Origin: Jaapia argillacea MUCL 33604
Taxonomy: Eukaryota > Basidiomycota > Agaricomycetes > Jaapiales > Jaapiaceae
NCBI GenBank assembly: GCA_000697665.1
Contig: KL197715.1
Location: forward strand, 1,002,923 to 1,066,922
Length of the DNA: 64,000 bases
Reading direction: 5' to 3'
In this document: one piece after another, positions 46,639-58,418 of the stretch
How positions within the stretch are numbered: the first letter of the stretch is position 1
How the letters are laid out: each line of letters begins with the position of its first letter
Translations under genes and position numbers: made by a program
Notes under the pieces: model-generated
Told to the model about the DNA's origin: nothing
Seen by the model: only the letters and a program-made list of their open reading frames with translations
The model's database searches: none

Positions 46639-47392
46639 NNNNNNNNNNNNNNNNNNNNNNNNNNNNNNNNNNNNNNNNNNNNNNNNNNNNNNNNNNNNNN
46701 NNNNNNNNNNNNNNNNNNNNNNNNNNNNNNNNNNNNNNNNNNNNNNNNNNNNNNNNNNNNNNNNNNNNNNNNNNNNNNNNNNNNNNNNNNNNNNNNNNNN
46801 NNNNNNNNNNNNNNNNNNNNNNNNNNNNNNNNNNNNNNNNNNNNNNNNNNNNNNNNNNNNNNNNNNNNNNNNNNNNNNNNNNNNNNNNNNNNNNNNNNNN
46901 NNNNNNNNNNNNNNNNNNNNNNNNNNNNNNNNNNNNNNNNNNNNNNNNNNNNNNNNNNNNNNNNNNNNNNNNNNNNNNNNNNNNNNNNNNNNNNNNNNNN
47001 NNNNNNNNNNNNNNNNNNNNNNNNNNNNNNNNNNNNNNNNNNNNNNNNNNNNNNNNNNNNNNNNNNNNNNNNNNNNNNNNNNNNNNNNNNNNNNNNNNNN
47101 NNNNNNNNNNNNNNNNNNNNNNNNNNNNNNNNNNNNNNNNNNNNNNNNNNNNNNNNNNNNNNNNNNNNNNNNNNNNNNNNNNNNNNNNNNNNNNNNNNNN
47201 NNNNNNNNNNNNNNNNNNNNNNNNNNNNNNNNNNNNNNNNNNNNNNNNNNNNNNNNNNNNNNNNNNNNNNNNNNNNNNNNNNNNNNNNNNNNNNNNNNNN
47301 NNNNNNNNNNNNNNNNNNNNNNNNNNNNNNNNNNNNNNNNNNNNNNNNNNNNNNNNNNNNNNNNNNNNNNNNNNNNNNNNNNNNNNNNNNNN
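46639..47392. other. Assembly gap (754 N)
   Basis: A run of undetermined bases. Frames reported as open across it are meaningless. Neighbouring genes may be truncated by it. Confidence 0.99.
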
Positions 47393-47931
47393 CGCGACCC
47401 TATTCCTGTGCTATGAGCGTTCGCGAGCACTATTTTGCTCATAGGATCAAATAGAGCGAGATCAAAAAAATTCTGGCCCGAACGATTTTTTGTCCTGGCA
47501 ATTTACTACCATCCCCCCTGCAACAACCAAGCATATTTCGTGCTCTACGAAGCTACATCACCCCGACCTGCTTTTTGCTCTTTGATCAGTGACATCGAAG
47601 CGCCTTTTGGGACCCACAATTCGTGATGGGCTTTGATGGGCTATCATCCTCGCCAGACGGTTGATCTTGCCTTCTTGATTTCTTTCTCCTTATTTGGTGG
47701 CTGTCAAAATACGACAATACTCAGCCACTCGCACAACTTTTTTGGGAATTTCGGATGTCATTGCGCCTCCCCATTTGTAATCGAGCGAAAATCTGGCAGA
47801 GCGCCTGTAAAGTATACGACGGTGCAAGACCCACTACTAAAGTAGCGGGAATATTCGCCACGTGGGAGTCATAACTTTCTGCGCGGACATCCCTCCGGCC
47901 ATTCAACAGTTCATCCCATCCACCCCGAGCA
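47393..47931. other. Intergenic right of the gap
   Basis: AT-richer sequence with no motif-bearing frame. Includes the promoter of the RPA34-type gene. Confidence 0.45.
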
Positions 47932-48860
47932 ATGTCTACCGCTCCAGGTCCTCGAAAAGCGAAGAAGTCAACCGCTAACGGCAGGAAGAAACGACAGGCC
48001 GTAGCATCTTCCAGTGCGGTGCCAGCGCCTCCTGAGGCCAAGAACGAAGGTGAAAATCCTCACTGGGCATTCCAGCCGCCAGACGGGTCCACATTGCTCG
48101 ACCACGATGTGGATTTCGGAGAGTTTGACTGGGACGAGATCAACAAGGATGAAGATCTTGAGATTTGGCTTTTCCGTGTTCCGGAAGGGGTGAGCAGGTC
48201 TGTCTCATCGTGTCGAAAGCCTAGCATTGATTTCTCCATACAGCTGAAAGCAAAATATCTGGATAGCGCGAAGTTGGATACTCTCCCTTCGACCTCCCGC
48301 AACGCACGGATGGGAAGTGTCAGTAGAAAGCAAACGCAATACGACATCTGGTCGCTCGGTAACGACCCTGATCATGGTGGAGAGGATATTGGTGGGGAGG
48401 AAGTTCGAGGATTATCCTGTCTGTTGCCGAGGGGAAAGAAAGGTGGAAAGCTGTATCTAGGTGGGTCTCTTTGTCTCCCTCCAGGCAGTTCCATTGACCT
48501 CACATCTCTTGCATAGCCCCAAAACCCATCGCACGGCACGTCGTGATTGCCGCCAAACCAGCGCTTCCCACTCCCGAACCTTCATCCGACAATGATTCCA
48601 ATCCAACAGGCCAACCTAAGAAGTCTCAACGCTATTCCTACCCAGCAGAGCTTCTGACACATCGATTTATGCCCTACGGTTCCATCGCGGAAGTTGGTTC
48701 GACTGCCATGGATGTGGATACTGTCGAATCTCTCCCACCTCAACCCTCTCCATCTGGAAAGCCGAAGAAAACGAAGAAAGAATCACCGGAGAAGGGACAG
48801 AAGCGGAAGGTGGAGGTGGATACTCCCAAGAAGTCGAAAAAGGCGAAGGTGGTTTCATAG
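47932..48860 (+). CDS. Probable RNA polymerase I subunit RPA34 (A34.5 type, 272 aa)
   Basis: A likely subunit of the A49-A34.5 heterodimer of RNA polymerase I, nucleolar. Three exons (47932-48189, 48244-48460, 48517-48860) sum to 273 codons. A basic, Ala-rich N-terminus (PRKAKKSTANGRKKRQ) precedes WAFQPPDGSTLL and FDWDEINKDEDLEIWLFRVP, matching the family's start of the dimerisation barrel (F-x-P-P-x-G and DLEIWLIRVP). After splicing come PEGLKAKYLDSAKLDTLP and KPIARHVVIAAKPALPTP. The C-terminus is a Lys-rich tail (KPKKTKKESPEKGQKRK), also typical. The identification rests on motif memory, so moderate certainty. Confidence 0.6.
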
Positions 48861-49540
48861 GTCTGTGCCAGTCCTTCTGATCCACTGAAAGGTGAGCATA
48901 TACCCTCTTGTTCAGCTCCTTCCAGAGATATTAATAGTGTCGTCTTCGTTTACTTGCGACAGCTGAGCCGTGGGATCCCAATATACTTCGTACCCCCATA
49001 TATGCGCAAGTTTGTCGCTTCTTTTTGGTAGATCTACATTGCGCTCGCCACAGCCGCCGCTGTATGTGTCAATCGAAGACGCCTTACTTGGTTCGCCCCC
49101 TAACGTCTACTTGTTCCCGGGCCATTCTTCGCGGCCCCGTATCGCTTGACGGCATATCGGGATCCATATCGTCACGTCGGCGCAAGGCTTCGGCGGCCTC
49201 TTCCCCATGTAATACCAAAGCAATGTCTCTCAAATTTGATCCCTACGAACGTTCGGCGCCGGCTTGAGTTCTTTCCAGCCATTTAACTCAACTCACCCCC
49301 TGCCTGTGGGTAACCATTCGCCATCTACACTTCTGTGATCATCTGAACAACGCCGACTTCCCTCTTTCAACTGGTATGATCAGGGACGAAATAGTTTCGA
49401 GGCATGATACTGTTCTTTCTCCGTTTGTGCCATCTTGTCAGATGATTTCAGTGAATCATCTCTGCTCCCATCATAGCCGACGACCTCGCAATCCTCCAGT
49501 TTCATCGACTTGAAGTTCCGACGTAGTTTCGTTGCCTTGA
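48861..49540. other. Intergenic, RPA34-type gene to FunK1 copy 3
   Basis: No supported gene. Plus frame 49025-49267 (80 aa) lacks motifs. Confidence 0.45.
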
Positions 49541-49624
49541 ACGCGATCACGTGACAAGTCGCTTTGTGGAAGTTAATTTCATTTTCGTCTGTGGCCCGTG
49601 GCATGAGTGGCATGTATAAAGGCT
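49541..49624 (+). promoter_or_regulatory. FunK1 copy 3 promoter with TCACGTGA palindrome and TATA box
   Basis: GCGATCACGTGAC with CACGTG at 49548-49553, then TTAATTTCATTTTCGTCTGTG GCCCGTGG-like sequence, and TATAAAGGCTGTCT from 49615. The order is that of copies 1 and 2, but the CACGTG-to-TATA distance is about 67 bp instead of about 114 bp. Confidence 0.6.
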
Positions 49625-49717
49625 GTCTTCCCTCCTGTGAGTTCCAATCGATCCTCCCTGGACGTCGAGCTCGACCAACCTCCAGAACCAACCCGAGAAG
49701 AACAGCTAGCTCGCAAA

Positions 49718-52398
49718 ATGCGCCTATACTTTGATACAATCACCCCGGAAGACTTCTTGCGCAGGTTCATCCCTGCACCCACTGGCACTGGATCAGTTAT
49801 TCCGATTCCTGACTTCGAAGGGGTCTTCAGCGAGATGGTCACAAATACCTCCAAAAATATAATGCATAAAAAATTTGTGTGTTCCCATCTCTCATTGGAC
49901 CGATTGACACCACCTAAAGGTTTCTCAGATCAAATGTGTCGAGGCGCGAAACCTTTGTCCAAATTTCAAACTCATCGATACCCCGTCCCCCCCTGACGCC
50001 TCCTTTTCGTGTAGAAAGAAGGTTGATCTCTGTATCTTCGACGCGAGCGTCGTAGAGGACGCAAGTCGACCGGTCTGGGGATATCATGTTATGCATGCCG
50101 AGTTCAAGAACTGTAAAGCTGCCACATCTGGAGACCCTTTCGTTGACGACTGTGACACGACTGATATATATGAGGATGACGGATCCGCTGCCAGAAGACA
50201 GTACGCACGCTCCCAGATTGTAGCTTATGCTGCAGAATATGCGCTCCGCCAACAACACATGTTCTTCTTCACGTTCATAATACTCGGGGACGACGCACGC
50301 CTGATCCGCTGGGATCGAGCTGGAGCCGTTGTTACACATCGGTTCAACTATCGAAACCGCCCTGAATTGGCGATGTTCCTATGGCGCTTTCCCCGCTTGT
50401 CGAATCTCCAACAAGGATATGACCCCACGGCTAATCGAATTGACTTTGACCACCCTCTGATCAAACAAGCTATCGCCACCCAACTCGACGAACACCGAGA
50501 CTACATCCGACAGATGTTCCAGCGAGACATTGAAGCAGATTGGCCCCGTTATAAACTTACAGTAACACAGAGTGTCGCTCCCTCGACGGGCATTGATGGA
50601 GCTCCTGCCATTCCGTCAGACCAATCTGGTGAAGACTCGCTGTCAGCAGAAGCCGAAGGCCAGGAGCCACTTGCGATGAGGAACCATCAGTTCATCGTTG
50701 GCAGACCACATTTCCGTAACGACGATGTCGTCGGGAGGGCGACACGGGGTTACGTAGCTCTGAACGTGGAAACGATGGAGTTCGTGTGGTTGAAGGACGT
50801 GTGGCGGATTCGGGACCTACACAAGGAGGGCGACGTCATCTACGAGATGAATGAAGCCCAGGTACCAAATGTTCCGACTTTGGTATGCCATGGGGATGTC
50901 GAGGATCAACGCACACTCACCGACAAACTGTTGGAAAACAAAGTCCAGGATAGAAGGATGAAAGGATATATCCACTACCGTCTTGTCGTCAGGGAGGTCG
51001 CCCGTCCACTTTGGGAGTTCGAGAATGGGCAAGAGCTGGTCCAAATCCTTGGCGGTTGTTTACTCGGTTAGCACCACATCCCATTGTTCTGATGCACCAA
51101 CTAACAGACCTTTCTCTAGCTCATCACGCGGCGTACGAGAGGCTCTCTATCCTACATCGCGATGTCAGCGATGGGAATATCCTGATCGTTTTCGGGCCTC
51201 ATCGTGACGGAGAACCAGGAGCGGTTGGACGTCGAGGTATGCTGACCAACTGGGCAGTTTGCAAGAAGGTTTTGAAACACAAGGATTGGATGGGGGTGGT
51301 GCGTGGGCATGAACAAGCCCGGACGGTGGGTTTAACTAGCTACACCCTGATTTTGACTCATCGAGCGGTCGATAGGGAACATGGGAATTCATCTCTGCCA
51401 GCCTACTGGGGCATCCAACAAAGTCCCCCACGTGGCAAGACGACCTGGAATCGTTCTTCCGCGTCCTCCTCTTTTTTGCTGTGAGATTTCTGAGGAACGA
51501 TTGCCCAGATGTCGCCAATTTCGTCAGGTACTTCTTCAATGAGTGTACCATTCACAACGGCCGGTCTCTGGGGGGAAGCGGCAAGTGTCACGCGTTCATG
51601 TGCGAAAATCTTTGGATATGGGAAACTCCGTGGAGTTTCTTGGGTTCTCCTCTAGACGACCTCATCGCGGTGATGCTTTATTGGTTCCATCACTATTATC
51701 GAGTCGAGAATGCTCGAACCGATGCCGAAGAGACACTGGCGAAAAGCAAACCCAACCCCAGTGAAGCCCTTTTTTTACCCCCTGGCTCTAATAGGTCGCG
51801 CTGCGAGGTCGAGAATGGCCGAATTAATGCCGAAGATGCACTTGCGAAAAGGAGATCTGAAGACCTGCGAGCCAAGGCTGGGGCAATCAACGCGGAACTT
51901 CTGGCTAATTCAAACATCTCGTGCAGCTTCAAATGGCATCCCATCGCTGGATCATCACGGAGTTCTGCATGTGCAGCGAGTCTGGAGGATGGGGGGATGA
52001 TAAAGTTCCCGATCAAAACATCCCCAGAGACGTCGAGGATCAGTGGTGGTGTAATCACGGTAGAGTGTAGCGACTATGTGGAAATTCCAAGCGCCACAGC
52101 CTACATACGGAGGGCTCGCTCCAGGGACCCGAGGCGGGCGAGTCCATGTTGCGGTTCAGAAGTGGAGAGGTTTTCGGAGACGGTGATTGGACGGCAGACT
52201 ACTGTTTCTTTGTACTCTCGAAATCGGCTAGTTATTGTTGGCTATACCGATGCTACTGAGCCTCACTCTCGAGTCTTTGCTTACCACGTCCCAATATTCC
52301 CATATCACTCCGCCAGAGCGCCTTTCAGGGCTACCCTTGAGCCCATCAGCTATGAACGGTCACGGTTCAGCAATCGGGTGAGGTCTGTCGGTTTGTAG
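49718..52398 (+). CDS. FunK1-type kinase homologue, copy 3, likely pseudokinase
   Basis: A diverged paralogue with the same four-exon structure (49718-49876, 49929-51066, 51120-51325, 51376-52398). From the first in-frame ATG at 49718 it sums to 842 codons without a stop. Where copies 1 and 2 have their ATG just after the TATA box, this gene has none, so about 30 N-terminal residues are lost or another start is used. HRDVSDGN is intact, but the DFG-equivalent LNDWDLCKK of the paralogues reads LTNWAVCKK, replacing the metal-binding Asp by Asn. The C-terminal part has an internal near-repeat (VENARTDAEETLAK and VENGRINAEDALAK) and lacks the Glu/Arg tail of the others. A regulatory or decaying pseudokinase is the best reading. 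Confidence 0.75.
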
Positions 52399-53986
52399 GT
52401 CTCACAATTAATCGCTGCTGACATTTCGCCTGGATCTTATCGTAGCTGGCCGTACTCGAAGCCACATGCATCATCAGCCACTGGCAAGGGAAATATAAGG
52501 GCTAAATCGCCTTCAAGTTAACCTTTTCTAATACCCTGTACTGTCAATTGCCCAGATCTCGGCCACTCTAGCCTATTTTAGCATTATCTCCCTCAATCCT
52601 CCTGTAAATCCTTGGCTGTCTTTTGTAGTCTGTGGACCATCTTCGTAAACATGTAGGAGCGCCAGATCGATATTTTTTATGATGTATCAACAGGTGCTAC
52701 AAATATTTTGAGATGACGGGTACGAAATGCCCCGTGACCGGCAACCTGGCCACATGTTACAAGGAGAGGAAGACAACATACAGATGGGCCGTTTGGGCTC
52801 ACGGAGTATCATAGTGAACCCATAAACATAATACAAGAATATAAAAGATTTGGGTGGAAAGTATGGTCAGGTATTCGGGGGGAGTATAACGGGTGGCCGA
52901 GACGAAAAACACAAGTCAGAGGGGTGTGCAGCAAGAGAGCGCGTGTCGAAGAGCGAGGAATGATTCAAACACCACAAGAATTGCAGTATCATGGGCCCAG
53001 GATGTTAGAGATTCGACTGGAGGGTGACTGGGACTGATAGAGTGACGAGGGAAGCCAAATTTATTTCGTGATGGGAGAGGGGTAGAAAAATGGATTTTGC
53101 ACTTGAGAGCCGTGTCTACAAGCTGTAAATGATGAGAGATCCCTATAAAAAATTGTATCAGCTAGGGAGAGGTCGATAGAATGACTTACGATAGAGTCAC
53201 AGAGGTGAGTCTGCATACTCATCTCCCAATCCCCCATCCGAACCGAGCGCTCCAGAATTTGAGAATTGAAGTATCGCTGAAAAAATTCTGTGAAATAACT
53301 CGGTACTGGCTGCCATAGAGAGTGATTTGAGAAAGGATAAGATAGACCAGACCTAGCAGAGTAGACAAGACGTTGAAGTGAGCGATTTGAGGCAGTGTTG
53401 CGAGACGGAGAGACAGAACAAGGAGGAAGGGGCGTTTCTGCGCGTGTGAATTTCTTCCAGAATGGCCATTTGGCACTCTCGGCCAGACAATTTCTCTTTC
53501 AATACTGGGCGGATTCACTTCAAAATTGGAATGCAATGTGTTCAGGTTATTTACTCTGCGATCTACACCACAATTTCTGCATGTGAGGCATAGAACGATG
53601 TGGAGAGGCAAGGTGGGTGGGTTGCCGACTCTTGTCTTGCCACCAGCCAGAAGTTACCATCACTGAATCTGATGTCTCATAAAACACTAGTCTGTGACTG
53701 CACCAGCAGTTTTTCGGTGTAGGGAGAGCTCAAACGTAGGTGGTGATTTTCTGAATACTTACAACCCGGCGCCAAAGGAGAGCTAACTCGAGGTACTCCT
53801 AATCGTCTCCCCCGCAGATCTCCAAACTTCGACGACAGCGTGAACGAGAATGACGACAGGCGAGTGATACGATTCAGCTGTTCAATTGCAACCTTCGGTC
53901 CTGAATCCGGGCGACTTCTCCAGCGCTTATGTCTACCCACTATGGTGATAGTGACGAGAAATGCCCCAGTTCAACTTCAGCTCTTC
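52399..53986. other. Intergenic, about 1.6 kb, AT-richer
   Basis: No supported gene. A minus frame of 130 aa (53219-53611) has a hydrophobic stretch but no family signature. The right end is the promoter of the membrane-protein gene. Confidence 0.45.
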
Positions 53987-55639
53987 ATGGTGGCTCGCGT
54001 CGCGCTGTTGGTTATCCTCTCGGCTCTGCTGATCGACTTGGCTCAGGCCGTCCCTGCTCCATCACCTGTTCGCTGCTCCACCACAACCTTGCAAGACATT
54101 GCCACTTTTTTTCTTGCCAATTACGTGGCCCACGCTGCCACAATACCCACCGCTGCCGGCGCGAAGTGGTATGATACAGCATTCTGGACTGTATTTGGCC
54201 TTTTTCTGCCATACTCTGGTTTGGGAAGGGCTTTGGGTTTAATCTGGCGCCATTTAGCCGTGGGTCCGACGAGTCTCGAGAAGGCAGCAGCGCGCGACGC
54301 TTTGCTGGTTGTCGTTCGCTCTGATGGCTGGGAACCAACCGAGCAACCTGAAGAGCTTTACATGAAAATCCCTGATAATTTCCATGATATCGAGTAAGTG
54401 CTTTTGCCCTGGATGCCAAGTTACACGATCACTGACCCGCATATGTTCCTTAGTCCCGGCTCAGTGCCGTATGGTCGTATCACTTTCTGCGGAGTCTCCC
54501 ATGCTCCCGACCACTTTCCAGTTGACCACCGTCACATCACACTCCACGGTGCCGTTGCTCTACCAAATGGCTATATGCTCGCCTTTCCAAGCGTCTTGGA
54601 CCTTGGAAAATGCTTCCCATCCGGCAACATGGCCATGTTTGATCTAGGTCAATATTTCCCTTTTGAATCCAAGACAAACAGGAGTATTGTCATTGGTCGA
54701 TCTCAGAGCTGGCTCAAAGTTGCCGCCTCTGTCGCACAGCTCGTTTATACATCAATCACAATCTACCGTGCACGAGGTGATCAGCTCGATCAATATGGAT
54801 ACGCCGCATTTGGGTTGTCCGTGTTCCCTTATACCATTATGTCCCTGGTCAACTTGCTCTGCGTCGGGCTTGTCGGGGAGTACCCATGTTCGTACATGCT
54901 CCGAACTCCGATAATGTGCGAGGCTGAACGACGTGGAGGGTCGTTTTATGGTGCAGTTGGAATTTTGGACGACAAAGTAGATGCTGAAATGGAAATGGAA
55001 GTGAATGATGCGGGACAGGAGAGTTCAAACAATATTGAACACGGCCTTTGGGCTCGGTATAGTCAGGCGAAAGTGTCGTTGGTGGCTAAGGAGTCTCCAT
55101 GGGATGAGGGCGATCTCTTGGATAAAATCCTAGTCGTGGAAGTGGGGGACATCACCCGACGGTTCCGCTACACCTTGTCGAACGATTCAGGGTCACCTCC
55201 ACCGGCGTACGAATTCCAAATGTTACCTCACGCAAACCAAGGCGCCTTCCCTCACGGCTGTAGCCAACGATCCACCAAACACCCGCGGTTGACGTTCTAC
55301 TCGTTTATTGTCTTCGGACTCGTTGCTCTGGCGCTACCATCCATATTCATCGCTTTTCTAACACAATATAGAGCAGGCCGAAGTACGGTGGCGGAAAGAA
55401 GTTGGATGATGGCGTGGTTGTATGAGAGTCCGTACGTTTTCTTTGCGTGGGGAATAATTTCGCTTCTTATCCCCCACGTTTCTCCGTCTTGGTTGGAAGC
55501 GTTGACCGCACATGGGCATGTTGGCCCGTTTGTGATATTGGGTTTGTTCTGGGGTGGCATGCTTATACCGGCAATCGGGGGATTCGTTACTGTTGGGAGG
55601 ATGCTAAAGGATTATGGAACATGTTCGCCAGCGTCGTGA
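53942..55639 (+). CDS. Polytopic membrane protein of unknown function (530-545 aa)
   Basis: Two exons (to 54393 and from 54454) join as FHDIEPGSVPYG-type sequence, in frame (GA|T). The likely start is ATG 53987, opening a signal peptide VARVALLVILSALLIDLAQA; ATG 53942 would add 15 residues before it. Features: a Cys-containing luminal start (VRCSTTTLQDIATFFLANYV), a first membrane region near residues 60-90, the segment QSWLKVAASVAQLVYTSITI followed by YGYAAFGLSVFPYTIMSLVN, a cytosolic or luminal loop with acidic residues, and three closing helices (FYSFIVFGLVALALPSIFIA, YVFFAWGIISLLIP, GPFVILGLFWGGMLIPAIGG). The family resembles uncharacterised fungal membrane proteins. No transport motif is recognised. 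Confidence 0.7.
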
Positions 55640-56024
55640 GATCTACTAGCTCTGCCATCCTGAAGTACTTATTGCGGGTAAATTATATCTATTCATTCAA
55701 TCCGCTTGAGGGGAAGTTCATCAGTAAGATGCCAGGTTTGCGGATGAACGCGCATGTAGAAACATTCCCTAGTCGCCTATGAATTGATAAATAGTCATCA
55801 CAGGGAGAGATTAATATTAATGTCGGGAGGTTCGTTGACAACTACGGGGCGTTTGGAGGCAGCCTGCATGGCACCGCCTTCTCAAGTTGGCAACACTGTG
55901 TTCTCGTTCATATTTCATTCCCATGCGTATGGTAGGGACTGGGTTCGATTCTAGTGTTTGATCTAGTGTTTGATGATGGAGTTAGCATCGCAGAGTATGA
56001 GTTCACTCAAGGTTGAGGCTCGAC
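55640..56024. other. 3' flank of membrane-protein gene
   Basis: No gene. GGGTTCGATTCTAG near 55940 resembles a tRNA T-arm, but no cloverleaf can be built around it. Confidence 0.5.
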
Positions 56025-56590
56025 AGACCCCACGGACCGATTGCTGAACTATGACCTCGACCAGCAACCACATGCAAGGAAGCTTGTCCTCATCCTCCTG
56101 CTCTGTCTCTGCCTTCTCCTCGTCTCCGCCTCCTCGGGCGACAGATCCCGCGCCTTCCAATCCTGCCTCATAAAATGCTACTACTACACCTGCAAATATC
56201 TCTCCTCATCCTGGTCTCCCTCACTCGCACTCCGCCTAACAGGATGGATGTGTGCAGACGACTGTAAATACACCTGTATTCACGAAATCACTTCTCGTGT
56301 TCTGTCTTCCAGAAATGGGGAAGAAGTACAAGAATACTATGGGAAATGGCCTTTTGGAGACTTGGAGGAGTGCAGGAGCCGGCGTCGGTCGCATTTTCGC
56401 TCGCGAATCTCTATATGCACATACGCGGGATTAGAGCTGTTAGGAGAAGGGTGCCAGAAGATCATCCTTTGAAGATGTTTTATTTATGGTGGGGATGGGT
56501 GAACGTGAACGCTTGGATCTGGAGTGCGATTTTTCATACTTGAGGCGAGTGTTTGCGATTTGGTGTTGTCATTGGCAAAGGTCATTAAAA
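56025..56590 (+). pseudogene. Broken partial copy of PER1 (5' part)
   Basis: Matches the 5' end of the intact PER1 gene at 59869-61010, including about 50 bp of upstream sequence (GACCCCACGGACCGA), exon 1 and the start of intron 1. Two breaks are visible. The start codon reads AGG (56077-56079) where the intact gene has ATG, and one base is missing in TGGCCGTTTTGG (near 56350), shifting the frame inside YGKWPFWRLGG. The rest of exon 1 (LANLYMHIRGIRAVRR, WGWVNVNAWIWSAIFHT) survives in the next frame. Exon 2 is absent. The GC splice donor of intron 1 is retained. It lies in inverted orientation to the intact gene. Confidence 0.85.
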
Positions 56591-57530
56591 TGAGAAAGTT
56601 AACCAATGTTGTACCATTTAGATCTCCCAAGGACTGAGAAAATAGATCGTTTTCTCAGCAGTTGCCGTTCTGTTCGGCCTTGCTCCACCGTCCACTACTT
56701 CTTGACACAACCACTTGTTATGAAGCGACCTCTGGAGGTCGCTGGGGGTCCGTGATCTCATTCTTGGCCACCTTGCATCGGTGATGAACTCCACGAGGGA
56801 TCGTCGGCGGGCCGAATCTTCACTCCTTGTGACCCAGACATATCGTCAACCTCCAAATTTCCAAATCATCTTCCAGAAAACCAAGCTTGTGAAGGGTCGT
56901 GAACCCCCTCACGGCATCACGTGTCTCTACCCCCACTTCAATCTCGTTAGCCGCCTACTCGCAAAAGGATCTCCTTCCACCCGTTCCTTCACTTTCCCGT
57001 CAAACGCTATCGTCCCGATGTTTAACTCGACTTGATGGTCTCAGGACACATGATACTTCGACCCCACGGATCACAAGCTTCTGCCTTCGTCAGATCCTAG
57101 ACTTTTACGATCAACCACAGCACCCTCAATCTCACGCACCAATCAAACAGAGCCAACAACTTCCCCGCCCAACTCCCTTCACCTCTTCGACTCGACCCAA
57201 GTCTCACCGCGGCCAATAAGCACTAATTATCATTCAGCTCGACCTTCACATCCAAATTTTCAGAATCGGAGTAGCAACCACCCAATCGAGAAAGTGAACC
57301 ATCAAACTCACCAACAAAATAGCTTCAGTTCAACGACTTTTGCAGTCGTCTTCCACATCCGCCCGTACTCGGAGTCACTATCTCGGCTTGTAGGATATCA
57401 TTGGTCTTATCACCTCATGCGACTCCTGCGTGGCTCTACCCTGTTGGAGGAGAGTGATGTCCTGTGGCCGCGCAGAGCGGAATGGACCGATACACTTACT
57501 TGAAAATCCGGTTTGGGAGATGGCCTTGGC
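56591..57530. other. Between PER1 pseudogene and left tandem repeats
   Basis: No supported gene. Plus frames of 60-106 aa are Pro/Ser-rich shadows of repeat-like DNA. Confidence 0.4.
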
Positions 57531-58125
57531 CTACCCTTCACCTCTGTTGCTGAAGTTCCCGAAATGTTCACCATTCCTTCAAGACGTCCCCCCTCCTCCT
57601 GTCCATGCACCAGCATCTCAACCACTCACACCAATTCCAATCGTCGTACAAGTCCTGCTTCAACCTTTCCACCCCGTACAATTAGTTACTATTCGCTCGG
57701 CAAATTCGAATTCCCACCAGCCGTTACGAAGCATCCCGTGTGGTCTCCTCCAATCTCCAAAAATGAATGGTGCCCTCCAAACCCAATCATCAATTTCCCA
57801 GTTTTGGCACTGGTACGAATGACCTGATGGATGCTGCTCGCCTCCGTTCGTGAAGTTCCTCAAAATATCCCCCCGCTTCTACCAGCGTACTCCAAGACTC
57901 CGCCGCGTTCCAGATGGAACCAGTCTCATATTGTCACTCCTGCATGTGTACGGAGCCCCCCAAATGCCAGACTCCTGTAGCATCTAATTACGAAGCGGCG
58001 GCCCTCATGATCTATTCCAATCTCCACCAGGTCACGGTGCCCTTCAATTCAAACATCGACTTCATCTCCAGTTTTGGTGCCATTTCGGATCATTGTTCGC
58101 CTCCGCTACTGAAGTTCATATCCCA
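57530..58125. repeat. Diverged tandem repeat upstream of gene X
   Basis: At least three related blocks. Each contains a variant of TTCGCCTCCGNNNNTGAAGTTC, near 57535, 57836 and 58094 (spacing about 300 and 257 bp), with shared CCAGTTTTGGCAC/CCATT and Pro-codon-rich DNA between. The same unit, in the opposite orientation and better preserved, lies upstream of gene X' at 62690-63500. Confidence 0.6.
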
Positions 58126-58418
58126 AATCGATGGTAGCTCGTTGTCCAAGCACCTCTTCCGATTTCTCCTCCGAAACATCAAAGGAACTCACACTCCGGG
58201 ACCTTTTGTTCTGACCTCCACCAATCCCAGCCTCTCTTCCATTGCTGCACGACTCATGATCTTACATCACAGGGGAACTTCCATTCAAGATTCCATCAGC
58301 TTTCAGGTAACAGGCGTCGTCTACTCGAGGTCAAAGTCCTATAAAACCTTACACTGCCGCCTGCCAATCTTTATCCCCTCATCGGACGTGTATTTTCAAC
58401 CCAACCTCATCAACTAAG

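Noticed and set aside
46387-47444. Long open frames spanning the N run
   Set aside because: They are open only because the bases are unknown.
53219-53611. A 130-aa minus frame with a hydrophobic segment
   Set aside because: No recognised family, no promoter context, and AT-rich sequence can give such frames by chance.
55935-55960. A T-arm-like GGGTTCGATTC suggesting a tRNA
   Set aside because: No acceptor, D or anticodon stems can be paired around it.
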